A DNA stretch of 64,000 bases from Chryseobacterium aurantiacum (GTDB lineage: Bacteria; Bacteroidota; Bacteroidia; Flavobacteriales; Weeksellaceae), in assembly GCF_003020585.1 (NCBI RefSeq), contig NZ_PXUE01000008.1, forward strand, positions 1 to 64,000, in the 5' to 3' direction. A program made the position numbers and the translations under genes. Shown one piece after another: positions 7,589 through 16,667 of this stretch (position 1 is its first letter; each line of letters begins with the position of its first letter). A model generated the notes under the pieces. The model was not told the DNA's origin. It saw nothing but the letters and a program-made list of their open reading frames with translations, and searched no databases.

Positions 7589-10500
7589 TTATAGGTAAAT
7601 GATTTGGGTTTTAAGAACTTTTTTGCCAAGCCTTTCAAGAATATTTTTATAGCCCTGTACCTGAGCTACATCTTTATCTTTACGTTCTCCTGTTTTAAAA
7701 TCAACAATAATATAGCCCTCATCACTCTTTAATATACGGTCGGGTCTCGAAATATGACTTTCTCCGTTTTCAGAGATCATGATATCTTTCTCATTAATAA
7801 CCTCCCATTTCTCATCGAAAAATTCAGCATAGGTTTGTACAATATCTTCCAGGGTAACCTGAATTTCATTCTTCTCCTCCAATGTAATTAAACCCTCAAG
7901 AGCATATCCTTCCAAAACCTTATTGATGTCTTTCTTAGTATTAATCTTTGAGAGAAGTTCATGAACAAAAAGCCCGATCCTTACTTTTTCATTCCTTACC
8001 TGATAGTTCTTGGATGGAGTGGCAATTTTTATAGAAGTACTGTTTTCGTTTACATTTTTCAGGTTTTCTATATTCTTTGTCTTAAAAGAAGAGCTTTTAG
8101 TCTTTGAATGTTTCTTCAGCATCTCAGTATTTACTTCATACAGATCAAATTCATCAGCATTCTCAGTGTTTTTTGTCTGAATAAATTCTAACAACTCAAG
8201 ATTATTGGAAGTTTTGTTAGCTTTTTGGAGATAGAAAAATAATTGCTCAACAGGCCTTGTAGTCGCTACATACTGCAGACATAATCTGTCGATTAAATTC
8301 TTATAGGAGTTTTTTTTGTTAAAGCTCTGAATCTGTTCATCATAAACTTCTAGATTTTTACTGAACTGATTAATATTCACGGATTTCAAAGCAGCACTCT
8401 CACTTGTTTCAAACCAGTTGGTAAACTCACTATCTCTGTTTTTGTTCATCATGGGAATAAAAACGATAGGAAACTCCAGTCCTTTTGACTTGTGGATGGT
8501 CATAATCTGAATGGCATCAATATTTTCCGAAGCCTGAATAGTGTAAGAAGAAGCTTCTTCATCCCAGTATTTTAAAAATTCCTTTGTACTTGCTCCTGCG
8601 TTTTGAGTAAAGTTGAAAAGCATTTCCAAAAAGTTAAGCAAGAAATCCGTTTCCTTATTTTCTACAGAAAATTCATTGATATAATACTCAATAAAATTAT
8701 ATAAGTTAAATCTAGGAAAATTATCCTGCTTAAGCTGTATCGAATATTTCTGCTGAATAAACTGAAGAATTTCCTCATGTCCCTCAATATCCAGAATTTC
8801 TTTCATATCAAGCGTAAAATCGGCCATATGAACTTTGCCCAGTGTATTCAGATGATACATCATCATAATCAGACAGGGTTTATTCTTAGGATTTATTTCC
8901 CATCTTAAAAACTCTATGACAGCTTTCAAAGTATTGGAAAGTTCAAGAGTAAGACCTTTATCAGAAATTGTTTTTATATTGGTTTCCTCACCATGATACC
9001 TAACCTTTAAATTTCCTAGTTTTTGAGAATAACTGAAGATGTCAAAATTTCCACGGCATAGTATGGTAATATCAGAGAACTTGAAGCCATTGTCCAGACA
9101 TTCCTGAATGTCTTTTCGCATCCGTTCAGAAGTATCATCATAAAATTCGTCGTTGGTAAGGTTCTCAATAAGGTTCACCTTTACACGCCCCTCCATCTTC
9201 GATTTTGGGGTTTGTTCGGCATCTGCTCCGAAGATATTCTTATGCTCTTCCTCCAGATCTCTGGAATGATACTGATAGAGCTCATTGTTGAATTGTACAA
9301 TATTTTTTGCACTTCTCCAGTTGTCCTTCAAAACAAGAAGATCAGCCTCCTTAGGCGAAAATTCCTTTTTGTTGATAATATCCAGCATCAGTTTACTTTC
9401 TCCACCCCTGAATCTGTAAATACTCTGTTTGGGATCTCCCACCAAAGTAAATGACGTGTTTTCTGTAGAAACACTGTGATCCCTTAACGGGACAAAATTC
9501 TGCCACTGAAGCTCAGAAGTATCCTGGAATTCATCAAAGAAATAATGCTGAAACTGTGAACCTACTTTTTCATAAATAAATGCTGAAGGTTCGTTCTTAA
9601 GATTTTCATTGATCAGAATATTAAATTTGGACAATAAAACAAGATCATTCTCTTCCTCAATTTTTTTAAGCTCATCCTGAATCTCCTTATTAACCTTTAA
9701 AGGAAGCAAAGCAGCTAGAACCTTCTCTTTCTTTTGGGTTTCAATATACAACAGGATAAGCTGCATTCTGTTTTCAATAAGCTGATCCAGAATTTCAAAA
9801 ATTTCAGTTTCCTTGTGCTTTGATTTTGATGAAGCTCCCTTTCTGTAATTGTTGATTACAGATTCTTCTAAAGTGGTAGGAAAAGGATAACCAGCTCTTT
9901 TCTGCTGATAAAAATCAATAACCTTTGTAAAGAAACCTCCGATACCGTTTTTTCCTTGTGCAAAATCTTCAATCTCAATATTTCTGGATTTGAATAACTC
10001 AATAGAGGAAGCAGCCAATTCTGCGGCCTGCTTCTTATTAAAAACAATCTCCTTACGAAGGGTGTTTTTTATATTCTCATAATTGGCATCATCAAAACTG
10101 TCATTGTTTTTCAAATGTTCGTAATGAATATCCTTTACAAACTCCTTTGCGGAATCATACAGATTTTTGTTTAGATTAATTCTCTCATTGTTCTCAAGAC
10201 TGTAGTCTACATAATCCATGAAAGAATTGGAGATCGTTTCATTTTCCCCGATTTGATCTAACATTTTATCTACAGCCTCAATCAAAAAGGGTTCCGCTTC
10301 AATTTCCAGATTAAAATTTTTGGCTAATCCCAGTTCATAGGAGAAGCTTCTTACCAATCTTGAATTAAAACGGTCAATTGTTCCAATATTCAATGTGGAG
10401 TAGTTATGAAGAACATGATCCAAAAGCCTTTTAGAACGAAGATGAAGTTCATCAATTGTGATCTTCAGGCCCTGTTCCTCAAACGCTTTCTGCATATTTT

Positions 10501-10729
10501 TAAGATCAGCATTTCCGGCATAATCACTGGCCGAGAAATTTCCCAACCAGGTCAAAATTCTCTCCTTCATCTCATTTGCAGCCTTATTAGTAAAGGTCAA
10601 AGCGAGAATGTTCCTGATCGATTGCTGTTGATTAGGATAACGGAGACAGATCATCAGAAGTCTTTGAACCAGGGCGTAAGTTTTCCCGGATCCTGCAGAA
10701 GCATTGATGACTGTATAAGAATTTTGCAT
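7589..10729 (-). CDS. UvrD/RecB-like helicase with C-terminal PD-(D/E)XK nuclease (AddA-like)
   Basis: This 1046-residue SF1A DNA helicase-nuclease probably processes double-strand breaks for recombination. Visible motifs are Walker A NASAGSGKTYALVQRLL (about 9-25), Walker B/motif II FFDEFQDTSELQW, motif III GDPKQSIYRFRGGES, motif V/VI IMTIHKSKGLEFPIVFIP and YVATTRP, and a C-terminal nuclease with RPDRI (D997) and VDFKTG (D1010, K1012). The length is typical of AddA or RecB. The usual partner AddB is not next to it. It is transcribed alone, divergent from the secreted pair on the right. Confidence 0.9.
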   Translation of the reverse strand: MQNSYTVINASAGSGKTYALVQRLLMICLRYPNQQQSIRNILALTFTNKAANEMKERILTWLGNFSASDYAGNADLKNMQKAFEEQGLKITIDELHLRSKRLLDHVLHNYSTLNIGTIDRFNSRLVRSFSYELGLAKNFNLEIEAEPFLIEAVDKMLDQIGENETISNSFMDYVDYSLENNERINLNKNLYDSAKEFVKDIHYEHLKNNDSFDDANYENIKNTLRKEIVFNKKQAAELAASSIELFKSRNIEIEDFAQGKNGIGGFFTKVIDFYQQKRAGYPFPTTLEESVINNYRKGASSKSKHKETEIFEILDQLIENRMQLILLYIETQKKEKVLAALLPLKVNKEIQDELKKIEEENDLVLLSKFNILINENLKNEPSAFIYEKVGSQFQHYFFDEFQDTSELQWQNFVPLRDHSVSTENTSFTLVGDPKQSIYRFRGGESKLMLDIINKKEFSPKEADLLVLKDNWRSAKNIVQFNNELYQYHSRDLEEEHKNIFGADAEQTPKSKMEGRVKVNLIENLTNDEFYDDTSERMRKDIQECLDNGFKFSDITILCRGNFDIFSYSQKLGNLKVRYHGEETNIKTISDKGLTLELSNTLKAVIEFLRWEINPKNKPCLIMMMYHLNTLGKVHMADFTLDMKEILDIEGHEEILQFIQQKYSIQLKQDNFPRFNLYNFIEYYINEFSVENKETDFLLNFLEMLFNFTQNAGASTKEFLKYWDEEASSYTIQASENIDAIQIMTIHKSKGLEFPIVFIPMMNKNRDSEFTNWFETSESAALKSVNINQFSKNLEVYDEQIQSFNKKNSYKNLIDRLCLQYVATTRPVEQLFFYLQKANKTSNNLELLEFIQTKNTENADEFDLYEVNTEMLKKHSKTKSSSFKTKNIENLKNVNENSTSIKIATPSKNYQVRNEKVRIGLFVHELLSKINTKKDINKVLEGYALEGLITLEEKNEIQVTLEDIVQTYAEFFDEKWEVINEKDIMISENGESHISRPDRILKSDEGYIIVDFKTGERKDKDVAQVQGYKNILERLGKKVLKTQIIYL

Positions 10730-10921
10730 TGTTAAAAGAGAATTGAGACTGCAAGTTAGCTAAAATTTAAAACAAACTTTAACAATTCATCGGAGCTATT
10801 TAACAGTTTCGGTGGCAAAAAGTATCAAAGGCCTAGAAGAAAATATTAAAAGGCGTTAACTGTGGTTAAATTTATGGTATTATTTAAAAATAATTTTAGC
10901 TTTGCTTTATAAAAACAATCC

Positions 10922-11668
10922 GTGAAATTTAAACTATTTTTTTTATTAACCTTTATCTTCTTCATTCATACTCATGCCCAAAGCTATATCTTCGGAAAAA
11001 TTACTTCCGAGGGAGGTTCAGAGATGGAAGACGTTAATGTTATCAACATCAGAACAGACGAAATGGTGCTTTCCAACAGAGATGGACATTTTATGATCTC
11101 CGGAAAGGCGGGAGATGAACTTCGTTTTATAAAAGCAGGCTATGAAAGGGTAATAAGAAAGATCTCACAGGAAAATGTACAATCTCCTATGGAAATTAGT
11201 CTTGTACGGCAGACAATTCAGATTCCTGAAGTGGAAGTGAAGCAAGGGCTTACCGGAAATTTAAAAATAGATTCAAGAAATTACAACAGACCCAAAAAAG
11301 TTGAAAAGCTGAGCAAGGAGATAGATTCTTATATTGCACAAAAGTCTGATCCAAGAGTACTGGCGGCAAGACCTGGTGAATTTGTTCAGCCGAAAGGAGA
11401 GGGTTTTTCTATAGGAAAAGTTAAGGACAAATGGGATGACATTGATTTAATGAGCTATATTAAGGCAAGTCTTGGAGATGATTACTTTACCAACCTTAAA
11501 ATAGATAAGCCACAGATTGACCACTTTATTTTTTATGTTTTCGCAGGTGGTTTTGAAAGAAAAAAGATTTTGAAATACGGATTCTGTAGTGATGCTGATT
11601 TATATAGATTTCAACGTTTTGTACTGACAAGAATTTCAACCTATCGCGCTCCAGAGACTCAAAAATAG
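10922..11668 (+). CDS. Secreted CarboxypepD_reg-like domain protein, copy 1
   Basis: The GTG start at 10922 follows a TAGCTTTG -7 box at 10897-10904. A signal peptide (cut near THAQS at 20) precedes a carboxypeptidase regulatory-like beta-sandwich (about 22-95: FGKITSEGG, NVNVIN-type strands, SNRDGHFMISGKAGDELRFIKAGYE). A linker and a C-terminal region with DDYFTNLKID follow. The same plan is found in the next gene, so the two are tandem paralogues. The fold often marks the N terminus of TonB receptors, but no barrel follows here. The role is unknown; location is probably periplasm or outer membrane. Confidence 0.8.
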   Translation: MKFKLFFLLTFIFFIHTHAQSYIFGKITSEGGSEMEDVNVINIRTDEMVLSNRDGHFMISGKAGDELRFIKAGYERVIRKISQENVQSPMEISLVRQTIQIPEVEVKQGLTGNLKIDSRNYNRPKKVEKLSKEIDSYIAQKSDPRVLAARPGEFVQPKGEGFSIGKVKDKWDDIDLMSYIKASLGDDYFTNLKIDKPQIDHFIFYVFAGGFERKKILKYGFCSDADLYRFQRFVLTRISTYRAPETQK

Positions 11669-11722
11669 TTGATGAAAACCATACTTTTAAATAAACCAGA
11701 GTCGTTAATATCCTGATACTAA

Positions 11723-12532
11723 TTGAAACATAGAGCTATAAATATTAAAAATGAAGGTTGGAAAAAAGTTTTTCTTTTCATTGTTTTTCTATGCAGCAAT
11801 ATTTTGTTTTCCCAGCAAACAATAACAGGGAGGACCATTGATGATAATGGAGATAACCTGAGTGGTGTCATTGTTGTTAATATTTCCACGGATAAAAAAA
11901 CGCTTTCCAATTCACTTGGAATGTTCTCTATTGATGCAAATCCCAATGACGAATTGAGGTTTGTAAAGGAAGACTTTAAAAGGGTTTCCAGAAGAGTATT
12001 GCAAGACGGAGTTAATTCACAATTGTTGATTACGCTCTTTCAGATTCCCAAAGATGTGGGAGAAGTAAAGATTGTAAAGAAGCTTTCCGGAGATCTGGAG
12101 CAAGATTCCAGAATTGTAGCAAAAGTAGATAAGGGAGAGCAGGTAAGACAGGCTGTAGGCCTCCCACAGCCCGTTGGCAAGATGAGGGAAAAACCTGCAG
12201 AAGTGAAAAGCGTTCTTTTACCAATTCTCTTGGGGAATCTTAATGTTCAGGGCGTTTATGATCTTATTAGCGGGAAAGCCAGAAAGCAGAAAAGGCAATA
12301 CAGATACGATGATTTGCAGGAACATATTATCTGGATTCGAAAAAGAGTAGAGGATGAGTATTTTACCAACGCAGGAATCCCCGTAGACAGAATTTCAGAA
12401 TTTATACAGTTTTCATTTGCCGTAAAACCTCAGGTCCGTACCTATGTAAAAGCCAGAAATTTATCAGGTGTCATGCTGAGAATGGAGGAAACAGTCCCTC
12501 TTTTTATAGAAAGACTAAAGAACAGCCATTAA
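11723..12532 (+). CDS. Secreted CarboxypepD_reg-like domain protein, copy 2
   Basis: The 269-residue paralogue of the preceding gene lies 54 bases downstream. The likely start is TTG at 11723, since no ATG lies before the signal sequence (hydrophobic core KVFLFIVFLCSNILFSQQ). The CarboxypepD_reg region (ITGRTIDDNGDNLSGVIVVN ... DELRFVKEDFKRVSRRV) and the motif DEYFTNAGI near the end match copy 1. The linker differs (VRQAVGLPQPVGKMREKP). Function is unknown. Confidence 0.8.
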   Translation: MKHRAINIKNEGWKKVFLFIVFLCSNILFSQQTITGRTIDDNGDNLSGVIVVNISTDKKTLSNSLGMFSIDANPNDELRFVKEDFKRVSRRVLQDGVNSQLLITLFQIPKDVGEVKIVKKLSGDLEQDSRIVAKVDKGEQVRQAVGLPQPVGKMREKPAEVKSVLLPILLGNLNVQGVYDLISGKARKQKRQYRYDDLQEHIIWIRKRVEDEYFTNAGIPVDRISEFIQFSFAVKPQVRTYVKARNLSGVMLRMEETVPLFIERLKNSH

Positions 12533-12654
12533 TCAACTTTAAATTTTAAAAAGCCAATAATTTCCACTTTTTGATTTGTGTTAAAGAAATCTTAAAATAT
12601 GGAATGAAAATTGATGCAATATTCTCATAATCAAAAACAAATCCACAAATTATT

Positions 12655-13389
12655 ATGAATAAAAACATTATTGCCGTGGCTGTAGGAGCTCTTGGCTTTG
12701 CACTTGGTCTGGGCTTATTGGGCAATTCTATTAAGAATAGGAATAAATCTGAAAATACGATTTCTGTTACCGGTCTAGGGACAAAACAATTTACTTCTGA
12801 CCTGATCACATGGTCCGGAAGTTTCTCCAAAAACAATATTGATTTAAAATCGGCATATGATGAGCTGGCATTAGACAGAAAAGTAATCAATGATTATCTG
12901 CTTTCCAAAGGGATAAAGCAAAACGAAATTGTTTTTTCATCTGTAGATATCCAAAAGCAGTTCAGAAGCTATAACGATGCCAATGGAAATTATGTACAAG
13001 GGGAATTCTCAGGTTATAATTTAACTCAAAAAGTTTCCATTGAAAGTAAAGAAGTGGCTAAAATTGAAAACCTATCCAGAAATATTACAGAAATTATTAA
13101 CCGGGGAATTGAGTTTACATCTTCTTCACCAGCTTATTTCTATACCAAATTGGCAACTGTAAAGCAGGAAATGATTGCCAGCGCTACAAAGGATGCTAAG
13201 CAAAGAGCAGAGAAAATTGCAGAAAATTCAGGAAGCAGCCTTGGTAACCTTAAAAAAGCAACAATGGGGGTTATCCAGATTACCGAACCTAATTCCAACG
13301 AGGATTATTCCTATGGTGGAACATTTAATACCTCCTCCAAGGAAAAAGAAGCAAATATTACGATAAAGCTTGAGTATCAGGTAAACTAA
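12655..13389 (+). CDS. SIMPL (DUF541) domain envelope protein
   Basis: The 244-residue protein starts with a membrane anchor or uncleaved signal (about 6-24, AVGALGFALGLGLLGNSIK). The SIMPL fold follows, recognised by ISVTGLGTKQFTSDLITWSGSFSK (about 38-60), the ISKEVAKIENLSR-type helix and the late segment AKQRAEKIAENSGSSLGNLKKATMG. SIMPL proteins are periplasmic or membrane-anchored and linked to stress, but no firm activity is known. It is a single gene, closed by a terminator shared with the opposite GNAT gene. Confidence 0.85.
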   Translation: MNKNIIAVAVGALGFALGLGLLGNSIKNRNKSENTISVTGLGTKQFTSDLITWSGSFSKNNIDLKSAYDELALDRKVINDYLLSKGIKQNEIVFSSVDIQKQFRSYNDANGNYVQGEFSGYNLTQKVSIESKEVAKIENLSRNITEIINRGIEFTSSSPAYFYTKLATVKQEMIASATKDAKQRAEKIAENSGSSLGNLKKATMGVIQITEPNSNEDYSYGGTFNTSSKEKEANITIKLEYQVN

Positions 13390-13438
13390 TGAATGAAACA
13401 GGAGAGTTTATTCTAAGTTTCTATTTACTGTAAAAAAT

Positions 13439-13463
13439 AACGCCGGATAGTTTCCGGCGTTTT
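13439..13463. terminator. Bidirectional terminator
   Basis: AACGCCGGA (13439-13447) and TCCGGCGTT (13453-13461) form a perfect stem, with A-rich and T-rich flanks. It separates two convergent genes. Confidence 0.85.
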
Positions 13464-13467
13464 ATAT

Positions 13468-13980
13468 TTAAGGATATACAATATCACAAATTTCTTTTTT
13501 AAGCTCCTCTACATTATCAGGAGAATAATTGGCAAGCAACCATAAGTTCAGGGATTGTTTTCCCTCGCCGTAACTTGGCTGTACATGAGTAGTATCAATC
13601 AGGCTGAAGCTATTTCTCTGGTAAAAAGAATAACGTCTTTTGGCATCTTCATTCAGATCCTCAGGCTCAATTTCCAAAATGATTCTTGGGTAGTTTTCCA
13701 ATAAGTGTCCTATGATGTGAGATCCCAGTTTTTTACTTCTGAAAGTCTCAAATACTTCAAAATGTTCTACAAAAACAAAAGAGCTTAGCTCCCACAAGAT
13801 GAGGTAGCCAATAGGTTCAGCCTCATGTACTACAGACATAAATTTTACTTTCGGATTTGAAAATAAATCTAAAAACTGTTCCTTATCTCTTTGTTCGTCT
13901 ACAGGAAACGTGCTGATATAGGAAGAATAGATTTCCTGAACTCTATAATCCTCAGCAGAAGTAATTGGTAAAAATTCCAT
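13468..13980 (-). CDS. GNAT family N-acetyltransferase
   Basis: The 170-residue protein shows a GNAT fold. It has a beta strand VKFMSVVHEAEPIGYLILWELSSFVFVEHFEVFETFRSKKLGSH(I), in which the acetyl-CoA loop is reduced to RSKKLGSHI, then ILEIEPEDLNEDAKRRYSFYQRNSF with the usual C-terminal YxRxGF-like segment. The substrate is unknown. It is the last gene of a minus-strand run, two bases after a PspC gene. Confidence 0.8.
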   Translation of the reverse strand: MEFLPITSAEDYRVQEIYSSYISTFPVDEQRDKEQFLDLFSNPKVKFMSVVHEAEPIGYLILWELSSFVFVEHFEVFETFRSKKLGSHIIGHLLENYPRIILEIEPEDLNEDAKRRYSFYQRNSFSLIDTTHVQPSYGEGKQSLNLWLLANYSPDNVEELKKEICDIVYP

Positions 13981-13982
13981 AA

Positions 13983-14204
13983 TTATAAATCAAAGACGCT
14001 TGGTCTTCTTGTGATAAAAATATCTTTAATCCACAAAGTGAATGCCAAACCCAAATAAATCAAAAAGAAAAACCCGGCCGTGGCAAAAGTAGAGTAGATG
14101 AAGAAAATCCTTAATTTGGATACAGGAATTCCTAGCTTAGCACCTGTTCTCGTAAGAACACCAAACCATTCTCTTTCCATTTTATGTCGGATATTACTCA
14201 GCAT
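13983..14204 (-). CDS. PspC-domain membrane protein
   Basis: This 73-residue protein is little more than one PspC domain: a basic start, then VLTRTGAKLGIPVSKLRIFFIYSTF, and a hydrophobic span at about 38-60 (ATAGFFFLIYLGLAFTLWI). PspC proteins are inner-membrane envelope-stress factors in proteobacteria; short versions like this are common in Bacteroidetes, with unproven roles. It lies between DUF2851 and GNAT genes with almost no gaps, so it is probably in an operon. Confidence 0.85.
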   Translation of the reverse strand: MLSNIRHKMEREWFGVLTRTGAKLGIPVSKLRIFFIYSTFATAGFFFLIYLGLAFTLWIKDIFITRRPSVFDL

Positions 14205-14205
14205 T

Positions 14206-15465
14206 TCAAGATTCTTTTAAAAGTTTAAATCCAATACTGCAAGTTAAGCAATTTTTTTCGTCACATGAATTTTTATGGTGGTAAATCAGGCTCTGACTCT
14301 CCATGGCATTAGTAATAGAAACCCCAAGATTTTTCCATCCTTGAAGTATTGAATTTTTTTCAGCAGCCATATTTCTGTAGAATGTTATGATCTTATCGGT
14401 AATTTCCTCACAGTGATATTTGTGATACGTATATTTTAAAGGAAGAATAGAATTTAAGATCAGAAGATCCATAAAATCTTTGCTCAGCGTCTTAGGCTGA
14501 ACTTTAGAAATAGTACCAAAATTAAAATGACAATCCCAGTATTCGGACGCTTTTATGGACTTAAAAATATTATACAGTTCATCCATACTTTCAGCGTTCA
14601 TTATCTTTGAGAATAAATTCTGTTGCTGATAAAGATTTACAAGTTGGGATAATCGGATCGTAGGAAAATTGGGCGGGCGTAATCTTAAAAACTTAGGATG
14701 AAATTTTAAATCTGAGATATTGAATTTTGCCCTGATAAACTCAAATTCCTGTTTCCAGATCTTCATTTGGCCGTCTTTAGGGTGATCCAGCCAGTCGGAA
14801 ATTCCAAATAATAAAGCTTCAAATTGTAATGGATTTTGGCGGATTTTATTAACAATACTGTAGTCAATACTTTCAGCAATCTGTCGAAAGATATGGGCGT
14901 TCACCTTTAATCCGAAAGAATAAGCAAGACTGTGAAATAAAACCGCCTCAAAATTATTTTTATACAGGATTAAACTCTGTTCAAGTTCCAATGATTTTTC
15001 TTCCAGTTTTCTCAAAATATTCGCCTCGTGGAAATTAACAGGAACTTTATCTTTGTTGAAAATATTTTCACAGGCAATGAACTGTTTTCCGTTGATGAGG
15101 TTATCATACTTCCCAAGAATATTCTCATCGATATAATTCTTTAGTTCCAGAGTAGGAACTTTTTTATCGGTAAGTGCATTAATATTAATGTCATGCTCAA
15201 ATACGACATGAAGAATAATATTTTGATAATTGGGGTCTTGAGAATGATTATGAAAAATCCAGTCTGAGGACCGAACGTGCAGCTCTATATTTCCAGCCAG
15301 AACCAAGCTGTTGATTTTAATCTTTGCATCCAGAAAATCAGGACCGGCATCCTTATTCCATTTTCCGAATTGTATTATTTCAACGGAATTTCCTTCAATA
15401 TCCTTGAAGTCAAAATATTTGAAAATCTTATAGTTCCAAAGATATTGAAGTAGTTTTTCCGTCAT
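14206..15465 (-). CDS. DUF2851 family protein
   Basis: This 419-residue cytoplasmic protein is of a Bacteroidetes/Chlorobi family of unknown function. Recognisable stretches are the N-terminal LLQYLWNYKIFKYFDFKDIEG, the region AGPDFLDAKIKINSLVLAGNIELHV, and HVVFEHD. The C terminus has a Cys cluster (CDEKNCLTCSIG) that could bind metal. It heads a close-packed set with the PspC and GNAT genes. No activity can be assigned. Confidence 0.85.
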   Translation of the reverse strand: MTEKLLQYLWNYKIFKYFDFKDIEGNSVEIIQFGKWNKDAGPDFLDAKIKINSLVLAGNIELHVRSSDWIFHNHSQDPNYQNIILHVVFEHDININALTDKKVPTLELKNYIDENILGKYDNLINGKQFIACENIFNKDKVPVNFHEANILRKLEEKSLELEQSLILYKNNFEAVLFHSLAYSFGLKVNAHIFRQIAESIDYSIVNKIRQNPLQFEALLFGISDWLDHPKDGQMKIWKQEFEFIRAKFNISDLKFHPKFLRLRPPNFPTIRLSQLVNLYQQQNLFSKIMNAESMDELYNIFKSIKASEYWDCHFNFGTISKVQPKTLSKDFMDLLILNSILPLKYTYHKYHCEEITDKIITFYRNMAAEKNSILQGWKNLGVSITNAMESQSLIYHHKNSCDEKNCLTCSIGFKLLKES

Positions 15466-15492
15466 ATGTGTGACGTAAATATAATAGAAATA

Positions 15493-16641
15493 TTATACTT
15501 TCGTCAGCTCATTCTTAAAATTTTCTATGGTTGTTCTATACATTTTCTCATAGATAGGAAGAATGTTTTTCAAATCGAATTTTATTGCCTGATCTTTCGC
15601 ATTTTGCTTCATTTTGGCTAAAAGTTCTTCATTGCTTAGTAGCTTGATGGTATAGTTGCTCATCGCCTCTACATTTCCAATTTCTGCAAGATATCCTGTT
15701 TCTCCCTGAATATTTACCTCAGGAATTCCTCCTGCATTTGAGCTGATCACAGGCGTGTAAGCCGCCATTGCTTCCAGGGCTGCAAGACCAAAGCTTTCTT
15801 GTTCTGACGGAAGAAGAAATACATCTGAAAGTTGTAAAATCTTATAAAGGTCATTTACTTTACCTAAAAGGCGGATTTTCGAGATAAGATCCGGGTTTTC
15901 TTCAAGGAACTGGTTTACTTTTTCCATATCAGGACCTTCCCCGATGATGATAAGCTTAGATTTTACCTTTTTTTCTACATTCTTAAAGATTTGTAAAACT
16001 TCATCCACACGTTTTACAGGACGAAGGTTGGATACGTGAATCAATATTTTTTCATCAGGATTGGCAAACTGTGTTCTTTGACATTCGGAACAGTCATCAA
16101 ACTCAGAATTGTCAATAAAGTTAGTAATCACCTGGATTTCCTTTTTAATATTGAAAAACTGTAGGGTATCTTTTTTCAGACTTTCAGAAACAGAAGTAAT
16201 GGCATCTGATTGGTTGATAGAAAATTCTACCGCATGTTTATAGCTTGGATGCTGCCCTACAAGCGTAATATCCGTACCATGCAATGTGGTTACCAATGGA
16301 ATGTCATTATTATCTTCCTGTAGCATTTGCTTAGCTGTAAAAGCCGCATATGCATAAGGAATGGCATAGTGTGCGTGAAGCAGATCAAGCTTATAAAGAT
16401 TAACAACCCTATAGATCATTGAACTTAACGCAATATCATAAGGCTGATATTGGAAAAGAGGATAGGTTTGAACATTTACCCTATGAAAGAAAATATTCGG
16501 GTTGGTAATGTCTAATCTTGCAGGAAGGGCAGAGCTTATGAAGTGTACTTCATATCCTTTATTAGCAAGGGACATTCCCAGCTCTGTTGCTACAATTCCG
16601 CTTCCACCATAGGTCGGATAGCAAAGTATGCCTATTTTCAT
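15493..16641 (-). CDS. bshA: N-acetyl-alpha-D-glucosaminyl L-malate synthase, bacillithiol biosynthesis
   Basis: This 382-residue GT4 glycosyltransferase joins GlcNAc from UDP-GlcNAc to L-malate, the first step of bacillithiol synthesis in the cytoplasm. The N-terminal GILCYPTYGGSGIVATELG glycine loop, HAHYAIPYA, TLHGTDITLVG, VSNLRPVKRVDE and the donor-site ESFGLAALEAMA segment are typical of BshA. bshB and bshC are not nearby. It lies 27 bases upstream of DUF2851 and follows the GH3 gene on the same strand. Confidence 0.93.
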   Translation of the reverse strand: MKIGILCYPTYGGSGIVATELGMSLANKGYEVHFISSALPARLDITNPNIFFHRVNVQTYPLFQYQPYDIALSSMIYRVVNLYKLDLLHAHYAIPYAYAAFTAKQMLQEDNNDIPLVTTLHGTDITLVGQHPSYKHAVEFSINQSDAITSVSESLKKDTLQFFNIKKEIQVITNFIDNSEFDDCSECQRTQFANPDEKILIHVSNLRPVKRVDEVLQIFKNVEKKVKSKLIIIGEGPDMEKVNQFLEENPDLISKIRLLGKVNDLYKILQLSDVFLLPSEQESFGLAALEAMAAYTPVISSNAGGIPEVNIQGETGYLAEIGNVEAMSNYTIKLLSNEELLAKMKQNAKDQAIKFDLKNILPIYEKMYRTTIENFKNELTKV

Positions 16642-16667
16642 TAGATTATTGTTGTTTTGATGTTGTA

